NCBI GenBank assembly: GCA_964427655.1
Contig: CAYRWE010000151.1
Coordinates: 1 to 12,085 of the forward strand
Length of the DNA: 12,085 nt
Source: CAVQNQ01 sp964427655
Lineage (GTDB): Bacteria > Acidobacteriota > Terriglobia > Bryobacterales > Bryobacteraceae
Direction of reading: 5' to 3'
A program made the position numbers and the translations under genes. This document shows, piece by piece, positions 1 to 7,145 of the stretch. A model generated the notes under the pieces. The model worked only from the letters and a program-made list of their open reading frames with translations. It searched no databases and had not been told where the DNA came from. How positions within the stretch are numbered: the stretch's first letter is position 1; each line of letters opens with the position of its first letter.

Positions 1-1877
1 CCCAGCTTGATGAGCGCCTGCGGCACGGTGTTGTTGACGATCTTGATCACGCCGCCGCCCACCAGCTTCTTGTACTTGATGAGGGCGAGATCCGGCTCCA
101 CGCCGGTGGTGTCGCAATCCATCATGAATCCGATGGTTCCGGTGGGCGCGATAACGGTCACCTGGGCGTTGCGGAATCCATGGCGGCGGCCGGATTCATA
201 AGCGTCCTGCCAGCACTGCTGGGCGCCCTGGAAGAGGGCCGCGGGGACGTTCTGGCGGCGAATGCGGGCGGCCGCGTCGCGATGCATGCGGATGACTTCG
301 AGGAACGGCTCGTCATTGGGCGGGTAACCCTCGAACGTCCCCATGGCGGCGGCCACACGCGAACTGGTCAGGTAAGCCTGCCCGCACATCACCGCGGCGA
401 TGGCGCCGGCGTAGTCGCCCCCCTGCTGGCTGTCGTAGGGGATCCCCAGCGCCATCAGCAAGGCCCCCAGGTTGGCGAATCCCAAACCCAGCGGCCGGAA
501 AGCGTGCGAGTTCTCGCAGATCTTCTGGGTGGGGTAGCTGGCGTTATCGACGATGATCTCCTGGGCCAGGATGAGGGTATCGACGGCATGGCGGAAGCCC
601 TCCACGTCGAACTGGCCATCCGCGCCCACGAACTTCATCAGGTTCAGGGAAGAGAGGTTGCAGGCCGAGTCGTCCAGGAACATGTACTCGGAACAGGGAT
701 TCGAAGCGTTGATGCGCGCGGTATTGCGGCAGGGGTGCCAGCGGTTCACGGTGGTATCGAACTGCATACCGGGGTCGCCGCACTGGTGGGTGGCCTCGGC
801 GATCTGGCGCATGAGATCCCGCGCCTTATACTGCTTGACGGGCTGGCCGGTGGTCACGGACTTGGTCCACCACTCGGCGTCGCGGGTCACGGCCTCCATG
901 AAGTCGTCGGTGGCGCGCACGGAGTTGTTGGCATTCTGGAAGAAGATCGAGCTGTAGGCTTCGCCGTCGAGCGAGGCATCGTAGCCGGCTTCCACAAGCG
1001 TGTGAGCCTTCTTCTCTTCCTTGGCCTTAGCCCAGATGAACTTCTCGACATCGGGGTGATCCATGTTCAGGATCACCATCTTAGCCGCGCGGCGCGTTTT
1101 GCCGCCGGACTTGATCACGCCCGCGAAGGCGTCGAATCCCTTCATGAAGGAGAGCGGCCCGGAGGCTCGCCCGCCGCCCGAGAGCACGGCCTCCTCCTCG
1201 CGTATGGGAGAGAGGTTGGAACCGGTGCCGGAGCCCCACTTGAAGAGCATGCCTTCGGTTTTGGCCAGGTCGAGGATGGATTCGAGCGAGTCCTTTACTG
1301 AGACGATGAAGCAGGCCGAGCACTGCGGCCGCATGACGCCCGATTCCAGCTTGGTGACGCGCCCTTCCTGCTGGTCGAAGATCCAACCGTAGCCGCGGGT
1401 CTCTTTCACGCCCACGTTGAACCACACCGGGGAGTTGAAACAGGCCTTCTGCGAGAGCATCAGGTGGGCCAGCTCGAAGCGGAAATTCTCGGCATCCTGG
1501 TCGGTTGCGAAGTAGCCATCCTTCTTCCCCCAACCGGAGATGGTGTTGACTACGCGTTCCACCAGTTGCGCTACGCTATGTTCGCGATCCGGCGACCCAG
1601 GCTTGCCGTAGAAGTACTTGCTGGCCACGATGTTGGTGGCCGTCTGCGACCAATCCACGGGGACTTCCACATCGCGCTGCTCGAAGATCACCGAGCCCTT
1701 ATCGTTGCCGATCGACGCGGTGCGGGTCTCCCAACGCACCTCGTCATAGGGGGTTCTCCCGCCTTCGAGCCGTGCGGTGAAGTACCGAGAAAAAGAGATG
1801 CCGGATTTTGACCGGCTGGTCTCTCTGGATTCAGAAATTTCAGATTTCATTGTGAGATCGACGGAAAGCTGTCCCAT
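1..1877 (-). CDS. nrdJ: Adenosylcobalamin-dependent (class II) ribonucleoside-diphosphate reductase, 5' part
   Basis: This enzyme reduces ribonucleotides to deoxyribonucleotides in the cytosol using a radical generated from coenzyme B12. About 625 codons are visible and the 3' end runs off the window, so the C-terminal redox cysteines cannot be seen. The reading frame is open throughout. Motifs include QCSACF (residues 185-190, first redox/active-site cysteine region), KWGSGTGSNLS (about 213-223), the finger-loop NPCSE (393-397, with Asn393, Cys395 and Glu397 as the catalytic set) and PTGTIGFMMDCDTTGVEPD (578-596), which is typical of NrdJ rather than class I NrdA. The ATG at 1877 is chosen because GGAGGAG lies just upstream (complement of 1881-1887). 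The gene lies 114 bp downstream of the transporter gene on the same strand. No AdoCbl riboswitch is apparent in that short leader. Identification is firm. Confidence 0.95.
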   Translation of the reverse strand, partial: MGQLSVDLTMKSEISESRETSRSKSGISFSRYFTARLEGGRTPYDEVRWETRTASIGNDKGSVIFEQRDVEVPVDWSQTATNIVASKYFYGKPGSPDREHSVAQLVERVVNTISGWGKKDGYFATDQDAENFRFELAHLMLSQKACFNSPVWFNVGVKETRGYGWIFDQQEGRVTKLESGVMRPQCSACFIVSVKDSLESILDLAKTEGMLFKWGSGTGSNLSPIREEEAVLSGGGRASGPLSFMKGFDAFAGVIKSGGKTRRAAKMVILNMDHPDVEKFIWAKAKEEKKAHTLVEAGYDASLDGEAYSSIFFQNANNSVRATDDFMEAVTRDAEWWTKSVTTGQPVKQYKARDLMRQIAEATHQCGDPGMQFDTTVNRWHPCRNTARINASNPCSEYMFLDDSACNLSSLNLMKFVGADGQFDVEGFRHAVDTLILAQEIIVDNASYPTQKICENSHAFRPLGLGFANLGALLMALGIPYDSQQGGDYAGAIAAVMCGQAYLTSSRVAAAMGTFEGYPPNDEPFLEVIRMHRDAAARIRRQNVPAALFQGAQQCWQDAYESGRRHGFRNAQVTVIAPTGTIGFMMDCDTTGVEPDLALIKYKKLVGGGVIKIVNNTVPQALIKL

Positions 1878-1959
1878 GTTCTCCTCCGTTACGCCCTCTC
1901 CCCGAGAAAAAGACGCCTCCGTAATCTTGCCCCAACATCTAGTATAACGTCAAGAACTT

Positions 1960-1975
1960 TATCTATATGGAGTGT
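1960..1975 (-). promoter_or_regulatory. Possible NrdR box upstream of nrdJ
   Basis: Read on the minus strand this is ACACTCCATATAGATA. Aligned by eye it matches 11 of 16 positions of the NrdR operator consensus as I recall it (acaCwAtATaTwGtgt); the left half is good and the right half degenerate. It lies about 80-100 bp before the nrdJ ATG. A TTGACG hexamer and a TATACT hexamer follow at about 1953-1941, but they are not properly spaced with each other, so I cannot assign a promoter. NrdR typically represses RNR operons. Only one half-convincing box is seen, whereas real sites usually come in pairs, so this is tentative. Confidence 0.22.
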
Positions 1976-1991
1976 GTTACGGTTACCAGCA

Positions 1992-3434
1992 TTACCACAA
2001 TCCTAGTACCTTCCACCACAGACCTCCCAGGCCCAGCCAGATGGCCACATTCAGCAGGGAAATCACGAAACCCAGTTTCCACCATGTGGACTGGCTGACG
2101 TATCCGGCGCCAAAAAAGACCGGTGCGGCGCCCGTGCCGTAGTGCGTCATGCCGGCATTGAGGCTTGAAAAATACCCCAGCGCCAAAGCGGCGACCAGGG
2201 GCGGGCATCCGCCCAGCACGAGCGCTCCCAGGAAGGCCTGATACAAGGCCGTGGCTTGTGCGGTCATGCTGGCGAAGGTGTAGTGGATGTAGAGGTATCC
2301 CGGAACCAGCAGCATGAAGATGGCGCCCCAGCTCCACCCGTGCAGGTGGCCGATCACGCCGCCCGAAAGCACGCCGATCACGCCGGATTGAGTCAGTTCA
2401 CCCGCCATCATGAGCATGGGTCCGAACCACATCAGCGCATCCCAGGCGCGGGTCTCGGCCAGCAGATCCGACCACTGCATCACTCCGGTGAGCAGGATGA
2501 GGCAAACCGCCGTCAGCGCCACGAACGCATTGGGCACGCCGTGCCAGGGCGCGCTCACCCAGCCGGCCATCACACCGGCCATGATGACCGCCAGCCAGCG
2601 CTCGCGCACGCTCATGGGACCCAGCTTGCGGAGTTCCTCTCCGGCCAGTTGCTGGGCCGCCTCGGTGGCGCGGATCTCCGGCGGATAGAGCCGGTAGATC
2701 ACCCACGGAATCAGGATCAGCGAGACGATTCCCGGCAGCGCCGCGCCGGCCGCCCAACGCCCCCAGTTCAGATCCACGTGGGCGATCTTGCGGGCGAACT
2801 CCGCCATCAGTGGGTTGGCCGCCATGGAGGTGAGGAACATGGCGGAGACCACGCAGTTGACCTGGAAAGCCACCACGATCAGGTAGCTGCCGAGCCGCCG
2901 GGCGGTGGGGCCCGGTTCGGAATTGAAGGCCTGCGCCACGCTGCGCGTAATGGGGTAGATGATGCCGCCTCCGCGCCCGGTGTCGGAGGGGATAAAAGGC
3001 GCCAGAACCAGGTCGGACGCAGCCACTGAATAGCCCAGCGTCAACGCCGAGCGGCCGAAACGGCGAATGAAAAAATACGCCACGCGCAAACCGAAGCCGG
3101 TCCCAGTGACGGCCCGCGCGAACAGAAACGCGGTGAAGATCAGCCAGACGTTTTGATCCGAGAAGCCCGAGAGCACACGCCCCGGAGGCACCGTGCGGGT
3201 CAGGGCCAGCAGGGTCATGGAGATCAGGACGCTCACCGCCATGGGTACCGGCTGCGCCACCAGGGCCACCACGGTGGAAATAAATACCGCCAGCAGATGA
3301 CGCTGCGGCGGCGTGAGGGAGGGCAGGGGAGCGAAGTACAGAATCAATCCGGGCGCGAGCACGGCGGCCCACCGCCACCATCCGGATAGGCGGACGCCTC
3401 CGGCAGGTTCGGTCTTGCGATTGGGAAAGGTCAA
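1992..3434 (-). CDS. DASS-family (SLC13/CitT-type) dicarboxylate or citrate transporter
   Basis: A 480-residue polytopic inner-membrane protein with about 11-12 hydrophobic segments, the usual length for the divalent anion:sodium symporter family. It most resembles the CitT/TtdT/plastid 2-oxoglutarate-malate translocator branch, often anion exchangers. Diagnostic pieces are IPSDTGRGGGIIYPI (148-162, first substrate-binding hairpin), FASMTAQATALYQAF (387-401, matching second hairpin) and MTHYGTGAAPVFFGAGYV (429-446). The middle position of the first SNT-like motif is Asp (S150-D151-T152) rather than Asn. Start: the only candidate after an in-frame TGA five codons upstream is TTG at 3434, with a weak AGG six bases ahead; the next starts would cut into helix 1. 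The substrate (succinate, malate, 2-oxoglutarate, citrate or tartrate) cannot be told. It follows the pseudo-receiver gene by 82 bp. Confidence 0.88.
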   Translation of the reverse strand: MTFPNRKTEPAGGVRLSGWWRWAAVLAPGLILYFAPLPSLTPPQRHLLAVFISTVVALVAQPVPMAVSVLISMTLLALTRTVPPGRVLSGFSDQNVWLIFTAFLFARAVTGTGFGLRVAYFFIRRFGRSALTLGYSVAASDLVLAPFIPSDTGRGGGIIYPITRSVAQAFNSEPGPTARRLGSYLIVVAFQVNCVVSAMFLTSMAANPLMAEFARKIAHVDLNWGRWAAGAALPGIVSLILIPWVIYRLYPPEIRATEAAQQLAGEELRKLGPMSVRERWLAVIMAGVMAGWVSAPWHGVPNAFVALTAVCLILLTGVMQWSDLLAETRAWDALMWFGPMLMMAGELTQSGVIGVLSGGVIGHLHGWSWGAIFMLLVPGYLYIHYTFASMTAQATALYQAFLGALVLGGCPPLVAALALGYFSSLNAGMTHYGTGAAPVFFGAGYVSQSTWWKLGFVISLLNVAIWLGLGGLWWKVLGLW

Positions 3435-3516
3435 GAGGAGCCTAGCCGCTCACTCTAGCACGCCGGACAGCCAGCCGGCCCGCCGCGCCGCGAACTCCCG
3501 CCCGGGACCGACGGTA

Positions 3517-3951
3517 TCAGGCTGCGCCAGCCGCCAGGAGACCACCCGCGCGCCGCGGCTGTGGATCGAAGTGGCGCCGTGCGGCGGCCACCACCCGCTC
3601 CAGCTCGTCGCGCTCCAGAGGCTGCGGAAGGACGTCGAAACCTCCCACGTTGAGCACCTCGGCCCACAGGTGATCGTCGGCCGTGCGGGAGGCCACGATG
3701 AGCTGTGGCTGCGGCAAAAAGCGGCGCAGGTCATGCAGGATCTGCTTCCAGTTCCAACCCGGGATCTCGCTTTCGGCGATCACCACCTGCGTGTCGTTGC
3801 GTTCCAGGTAATCGATGGCCCGGTGCCTGTCCCGAGTCTCGAAGAGCCGCCACTTGCAATGGCGAAAAACGTCGTAGAGCAGCGGCCGATCATGTTGAAA
3901 TTCGCCCACCAGGAGCGTGGACACAAAGGGAATGCGGGTCACGTCGTTCAT
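3517..3951 (-). CDS. Stand-alone pseudo-receiver (degenerate response-regulator receiver domain)
   Basis: A 144-residue protein made of a single receiver-like domain with no output domain. The fold is visible as beta1 STLLVGEF (11-18), beta3 VVIAESEIPGW (56-66), beta4 PQLIVASR (82-89) and beta5 GGFDVLPQPL (103-112). The phospho-acceptor Asp is replaced by Glu60 and the conserved Lys of the KP motif by Gln110. The beta1 acidic pair is reduced to Gly16-Glu17, while Ser88 keeps the hydroxyl position. Normal phosphorylation is therefore unlikely, and Glu60 could mimic the phosphorylated state. I start it at ATG 3951 because AGAGGTG sits seven bases upstream; a TTG at 4065 would add 38 residues without support. 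It lies between serA and the transporter on the same strand. Its partner is unknown. Confidence 0.75.
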   Translation of the reverse strand: MNDVTRIPFVSTLLVGEFQHDRPLLYDVFRHCKWRLFETRDRHRAIDYLERNDTQVVIAESEIPGWNWKQILHDLRRFLPQPQLIVASRTADDHLWAEVLNVGGFDVLPQPLERDELERVVAAARRHFDPQPRRAGGLLAAGAA

Positions 3952-4007
3952 ATAAATACACCTCTGGGGCTGGTCGCTCACCGCGCGGATTTCAAACTTG
4001 GAAAGAG

Positions 4008-4029
4008 GGGCGAATCGCCACTTTCGCCC
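4008..4029. promoter_or_regulatory. Inverted repeat in the leader of the pseudo-receiver gene
   Basis: GGGCGAA (4008-4014) and TTCGCCC (4023-4029) form a perfect 7-bp stem around an 8-base loop, 57 bases before the ATG of the pseudo-receiver gene. There is no T-run, so it is not an intrinsic terminator. It could be an operator or an mRNA leader hairpin. No function is assigned. Confidence 0.3.
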
Positions 4030-4063
4030 TGATTTCAGCTTAACCTTCAGCGGCTTGGGGCAC

Positions 4064-4079
4064 AACCCAAATTCGGGTT
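4064..4079. promoter_or_regulatory. 16-bp near-perfect palindrome upstream of the pseudo-receiver gene
   Basis: AACCCAAATTCGGGTT reads the same on both strands except for one mismatched pair, giving 5-bp AACCC/GGGTT arms around an AT-rich core. A further CCGGGTT copy of the right arm lies at 4084-4090. Position (about 115 bp before the ATG, in the serA-to-pseudo-receiver gap) and shape fit a dimeric repressor site. No family-specific match is recognised. Confidence 0.25.
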
Positions 4080-4161
4080 ACAGCCGGGTTAGAACTCACG
4101 CTTAGTGCGGTTCATTACGGACAGTCGCAGATCTCGTAAGGGATCGTACGTAAATCGACCC

Positions 4162-5751
4162 CTATCTGAATTCAACCGTACGCGCGAGCCTGACGGCGGG
4201 GTTCTCGCGCAACTGGGCCAGTACCGTTTCCCGAACCAGCTCGTCGGTCGAGACCACGGCGACGGCTTCGAGCGGCTCGCCGGGAACGGTGGCGGTTTCT
4301 CGCCGACCCAGCGAAAAGTTGGCTATATTGATGTGGTTGCGGCCTAACACCGTTCCCACGTGGCCGATGACCCCGGGGGTGTCGCGGTTCTTCATGAAAA
4401 TGAGGAAACCGGAGAGGGCCGCCTCGCAGTAAATGCCGTCTACTTGCGTCAGGCGAGGCCGTCCCAGCAGCACCACGCCTTCGACTGTGGTGGTTCCCTT
4501 GTCCGTTTCTACTTCGATGCGGATGGAATCGGTGTGGTAGGAGTGCTTTTCGTGGTGCTCGGCCACGTTCCAACCTCGCGAATCGGCAATCTGCAGGGCA
4601 TTCACCAGGTTGGCCTTCTTGTCCGTGGAGCGGCTCAGCACACCGGCCAGCCCGGCGTTGCGCAGTAGCGAGGTATTTCCGTCGGCGATCTTTCCGGAGT
4701 AGACCAGACGGACGGTCTGGGGATTCCCCGACATGATGTGCGACGCGAAGCTGCCCAGGCGCTCGGAGAGAGTGGCGTAGGGACCCAGCAGGCGATACTG
4801 CTCCACGGAGAGCGAGGGCATGTTGACGGCGTTGATGGCCACGCCGGATTTCAGGAAGTCCACCACCTGTTCGGCGATGCGCACGCCCACGATCTCCTGC
4901 GCCTCTTCGGTCGAGCCGCCGATGTGCGGGGTGGCAATCACGACCTCGGAGCCAAAGGGCGCCCAGCCGGGCGGCGGCGGCTCGGTGGCGAATACGTCCA
5001 ACGCGGCGCCGGCGACTTTGCCGGACTCAATGGCCTCCTGAAGGGCGGCTTCGTCTACCAGCTCGCCGCGCGCGCAGTTCACGATGCGCACGCCCGGCTT
5101 CATGCTGGCGAAAGCTTCGCGCGAAAGCATCCCCTGGGTCTCCGGCGTGGCCGCCACGTGCAGGGTGATGTAGTCGCTGGCGCCGTACAATTGCGGCAAA
5201 TCCACCAGCGCGACTCCTTGGTCGGCGGCGATTTTCGGCGTGATGTAGGGATCGGTCGCGATCACCCGCATTTCGAAGGCCCGTGCGCGCTTGAGGACTT
5301 CGCGGCCCACGCTGCCCAGGCCGATGATGCCCAGGGTCTTGCCGCGCAGCTCGTGGCCCATGAACTTCTTCTTTTCCCATTTACCGCCCCGCGTGGAGGC
5401 GTTGGCCAGCGGGATGTGCCGCGCCATGGCGAGCATGAGGGCGAGGGTGTGCTCGGCCACCGAGATGGCGTTACCGCCGGGGGTATTCATCACCAGCACG
5501 CCGGCCTGGGTGGCGGCGTCCAGATCGACATTATCCACGCCCACGCCCGCGCGGCCGATCACGCGCAGCCGCGGGGCCTTCTCGAGAACCTCGCGCGTCA
5601 CCTGCACGGCGCTGCGTACCAGCAGCGCGTCGGCTTCGGCGAGATGCCCGGCATACTGCTTGGGATTCGAAACAATGACATTCCAGCCCGGCTCGGCTTG
5701 CAATAGCTCGATCCCGGCCGGCGCTAGAGGCTCGGCAATCAATATGTTCAT
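4162..5751 (-). CDS. serA: D-3-phosphoglycerate dehydrogenase
   Basis: Oxidises 3-phosphoglycerate to 3-phosphohydroxypyruvate with NAD+, the committed step of serine synthesis, in the cytosol. At 529 residues it is the long form, with catalytic and nucleotide-binding domains, an intervening domain (about 320-445) and a C-terminal ACT domain (about 448-529) that usually senses L-serine. Visible motifs are GRAGVGVDNVD (66-76), the NAD-binding GLGSVG (144-149) with Asp168 in TDPY as the expected ribose-binding acid, and the catalytic set Arg228 (NCARGE), Glu257 (ATEP) and His276 (TPHIGG). The ACT domain shows RDTPGVIGHVGTVLG (456-470) followed by NIANFSLGR. ATG 5751 is the natural start, although no strong ribosome-binding site precedes it. 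It follows the aminotransferase gene by 30 bp, suggesting co-transcription and translational coupling. Confidence 0.96.
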   Translation of the reverse strand: MNILIAEPLAPAGIELLQAEPGWNVIVSNPKQYAGHLAEADALLVRSAVQVTREVLEKAPRLRVIGRAGVGVDNVDLDAATQAGVLVMNTPGGNAISVAEHTLALMLAMARHIPLANASTRGGKWEKKKFMGHELRGKTLGIIGLGSVGREVLKRARAFEMRVIATDPYITPKIAADQGVALVDLPQLYGASDYITLHVAATPETQGMLSREAFASMKPGVRIVNCARGELVDEAALQEAIESGKVAGAALDVFATEPPPPGWAPFGSEVVIATPHIGGSTEEAQEIVGVRIAEQVVDFLKSGVAINAVNMPSLSVEQYRLLGPYATLSERLGSFASHIMSGNPQTVRLVYSGKIADGNTSLLRNAGLAGVLSRSTDKKANLVNALQIADSRGWNVAEHHEKHSYHTDSIRIEVETDKGTTTVEGVVLLGRPRLTQVDGIYCEAALSGFLIFMKNRDTPGVIGHVGTVLGRNHINIANFSLGRRETATVPGEPLEAVAVVSTDELVRETVLAQLRENPAVRLARTVEFR

Positions 5752-5781
5752 AAGCTTGATGGCGCGGCGGGCGCGCAGGCT

Positions 5782-6957
5782 CTAGGGAGCCACCGCCGGC
5801 TTGGACGCGACCGCGGCGCGCGCATACACTTCCTGGACAGCGGCCACGCCCGTTCCGTACTGCACGGAGCAGCCATTGGCCTTGAGAATAATTTCGAGCT
5901 CGGCAATTACCGCGAACAGGTCCGCGAAATCGAAGTATCCCAGGTGCGCGATGCGGAAGATCTTCCCCTTCATGCTGCCCTGGCCGTTGGCGATGATAGA
6001 GCCGAAGCGGTTGCGGAACTCCTTCACGATGACTCCGGAATCGAGATTCGCGGGCGCCTTCACGGCGGTGACCGAAGATCCCGGCGAGCCCGCGGCGAAC
6101 AGCTCCAGCCCCAGTGCCCGGACCGCCGCGCGCGCGCCTTGGGCGAGCAGTTGTGCGTTCTCGATCAGATTGGCCATGCCGATCTGTTTGATGTAGCGCA
6201 GCGCTTCGGCCAACGCCAGGATGAGCGCGGTGGAGGGAGTCCAGCTCGATTCGCCGGCGTCGCCGCTCTTTTTTTCCTTCTTCAGGTTGAAATAGTAGTG
6301 GGGCAGCGTGGAGGTCTCGGCGAACTGCCAGGCTTTGGGGCCGATGGACATGAAGGCCAGGCCGGGAGGAATCATAAAGGCCTTCTGCGATCCGCCGACG
6401 ACCACGTCGAGGCCCCAGGCATCGATCTCCAGCGGCATGGTTCCCAGGCCGGTGATGGCATCCACCACGAAAATGGCCGTCGTCTTGGCCACGGTATCGG
6501 CCATCGACCGCACATCGTGCGCGGCGCCCGTGGAGGTCTCGGAGGCCTGAACGAAGACGCCCTTTGTGGCCGGCTCGGCGGCCAGCGCGGCTTCCACCCG
6601 CGCCGGAGTCACCACTTCGCCGTAGGGGGCGCTGAGCACATTGGCTCCCAGGCCGTAAGCCTTGGCTATCTCCACCCAGCGCTCGCCGAACTTCCCGGCC
6701 GAGCAGACGATCACCTTGTCGCCCTTCGAGAAGAGATTCGAGACGGAGGCATCCATGGCGCCCGTGCCGGAAGCGGCGAACATCAGCACGTCATGGGCTG
6801 TTCCCATAACCTCTTTGAGGTCCGCGAGACACGCGCGATACAGTTTGCGGAAGTCTTCGGTGCGATGGTGCAGGTCCGCAGCCATCATGGCGTGCAGAGC
6901 GGGCGGATAGAGGGGCGTAGGGCCGGGTGTTAAAAGACGCTGTTTTCGAATGTGCAT
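5782..6957 (-). CDS. Class V PLP aminotransferase, probable phosphoserine aminotransferase substitute
   Basis: A 391-residue fold-type I enzyme of the alanine-glyoxylate/serine-pyruvate/aspartate aminotransferase group. Visible motifs are LTPGPTPLYPP (9-19), HHRTEDF (30-36), the PLP phosphate-binding SGTGAMDA (63-70), Asp166 in FVVDAITG that contacts the pyridine nitrogen, and the Schiff-base lysine Lys192 in GGSQKAFMIPPG. Near the C-terminus FRIAHLGYFD (about 333-342) fits the substrate-carboxylate arginine region. By sequence alone it could be a serine-glyoxylate, alanine-glyoxylate or aspartate aminotransferase. Its position 30 bp ahead of serA suggests that it converts phosphohydroxypyruvate to phosphoserine; a serA/class V aminotransferase pairing is known in other phyla such as Thermotogae. 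ATG 6955-6957 is the start. Its first base is also the last base of an upstream TAA (TAATG). Confidence 0.9.
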   Translation of the reverse strand: MHIRKQRLLTPGPTPLYPPALHAMMAADLHHRTEDFRKLYRACLADLKEVMGTAHDVLMFAASGTGAMDASVSNLFSKGDKVIVCSAGKFGERWVEIAKAYGLGANVLSAPYGEVVTPARVEAALAAEPATKGVFVQASETSTGAAHDVRSMADTVAKTTAIFVVDAITGLGTMPLEIDAWGLDVVVGGSQKAFMIPPGLAFMSIGPKAWQFAETSTLPHYYFNLKKEKKSGDAGESSWTPSTALILALAEALRYIKQIGMANLIENAQLLAQGARAAVRALGLELFAAGSPGSSVTAVKAPANLDSGVIVKEFRNRFGSIIANGQGSMKGKIFRIAHLGYFDFADLFAVIAELEIILKANGCSVQYGTGVAAVQEVYARAAVASKPAVAP

Positions 6958-7052
6958 TAGTGTAGGTTGTCCTTTAGAATATCAGACATTTTTCGCACTG
7001 AGTTCATGATCGGCGCTCGATGGGCGGCTCCCACGAGCTCTTGTATGTTCAC
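6957..7052 (-). CDS. Possible tiny leader ORF overlapping the aminotransferase start
   Basis: An open frame on the minus strand runs from after a TGA at 7106-7104 to a TAA at 6959-6957. That TAA overlaps the aminotransferase ATG by one base. The frame reads as a charged, helical-looking peptide ending in MNSVRKMSDILKDNLH, with an arginine/glutamate-rich upstream part (RTERERRIERLDVN) that has no ATG. The first usable start is GTG at 7052, giving 31 residues. An ATG at 7096 lies in another frame and would need a one-base shift to join. It could be a leader peptide coupling translation to the aminotransferase, the end of a decayed gene, or chance. Confidence 0.28.
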   Translation of the reverse strand: MNIQELVGAAHRAPIMNSVRKMSDILKDNLH

Positions 7053-7145
7053 GTCCAGCCGCTCGATGCGCCGCTCGCGCTCGGTTCTCTGTTCATGCCT
7101 TTTTCACAGGCCCTGCCGCATAGTGAGTCTGGATGAGGTTCACTT

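Noticed and set aside
180..1301. Long plus-strand open frame of 373 codons
   Set aside because: It lies antisense to nrdJ, whose frame has unmistakable class II RNR motifs. Its translation is rich in Gly, His, Arg and Val with no recognisable domain.
1878..1991. Adenosylcobalamin riboswitch upstream of nrdJ
   Set aside because: Searched for because NrdJ needs B12, but no B12 box is visible and the gap is too short for the whole structure.
2398..3381. Minus-strand open frame of 327 codons overlapping the transporter
   Set aside because: Same strand but different frame from the transporter. Composition is Arg/Gly/His-rich with no membrane segments, while the other frame gives a textbook DASS protein.
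4738..5706. Plus-strand open frame of 322 codons
   Set aside because: Antisense shadow of serA in a GC-rich gene; composition is His/Gly/Arg-rich and no motif is visible.
5944..6933. Plus-strand open frame of 329 codons
   Set aside because: Antisense shadow of the aminotransferase gene, which carries the PLP motifs on the other strand.
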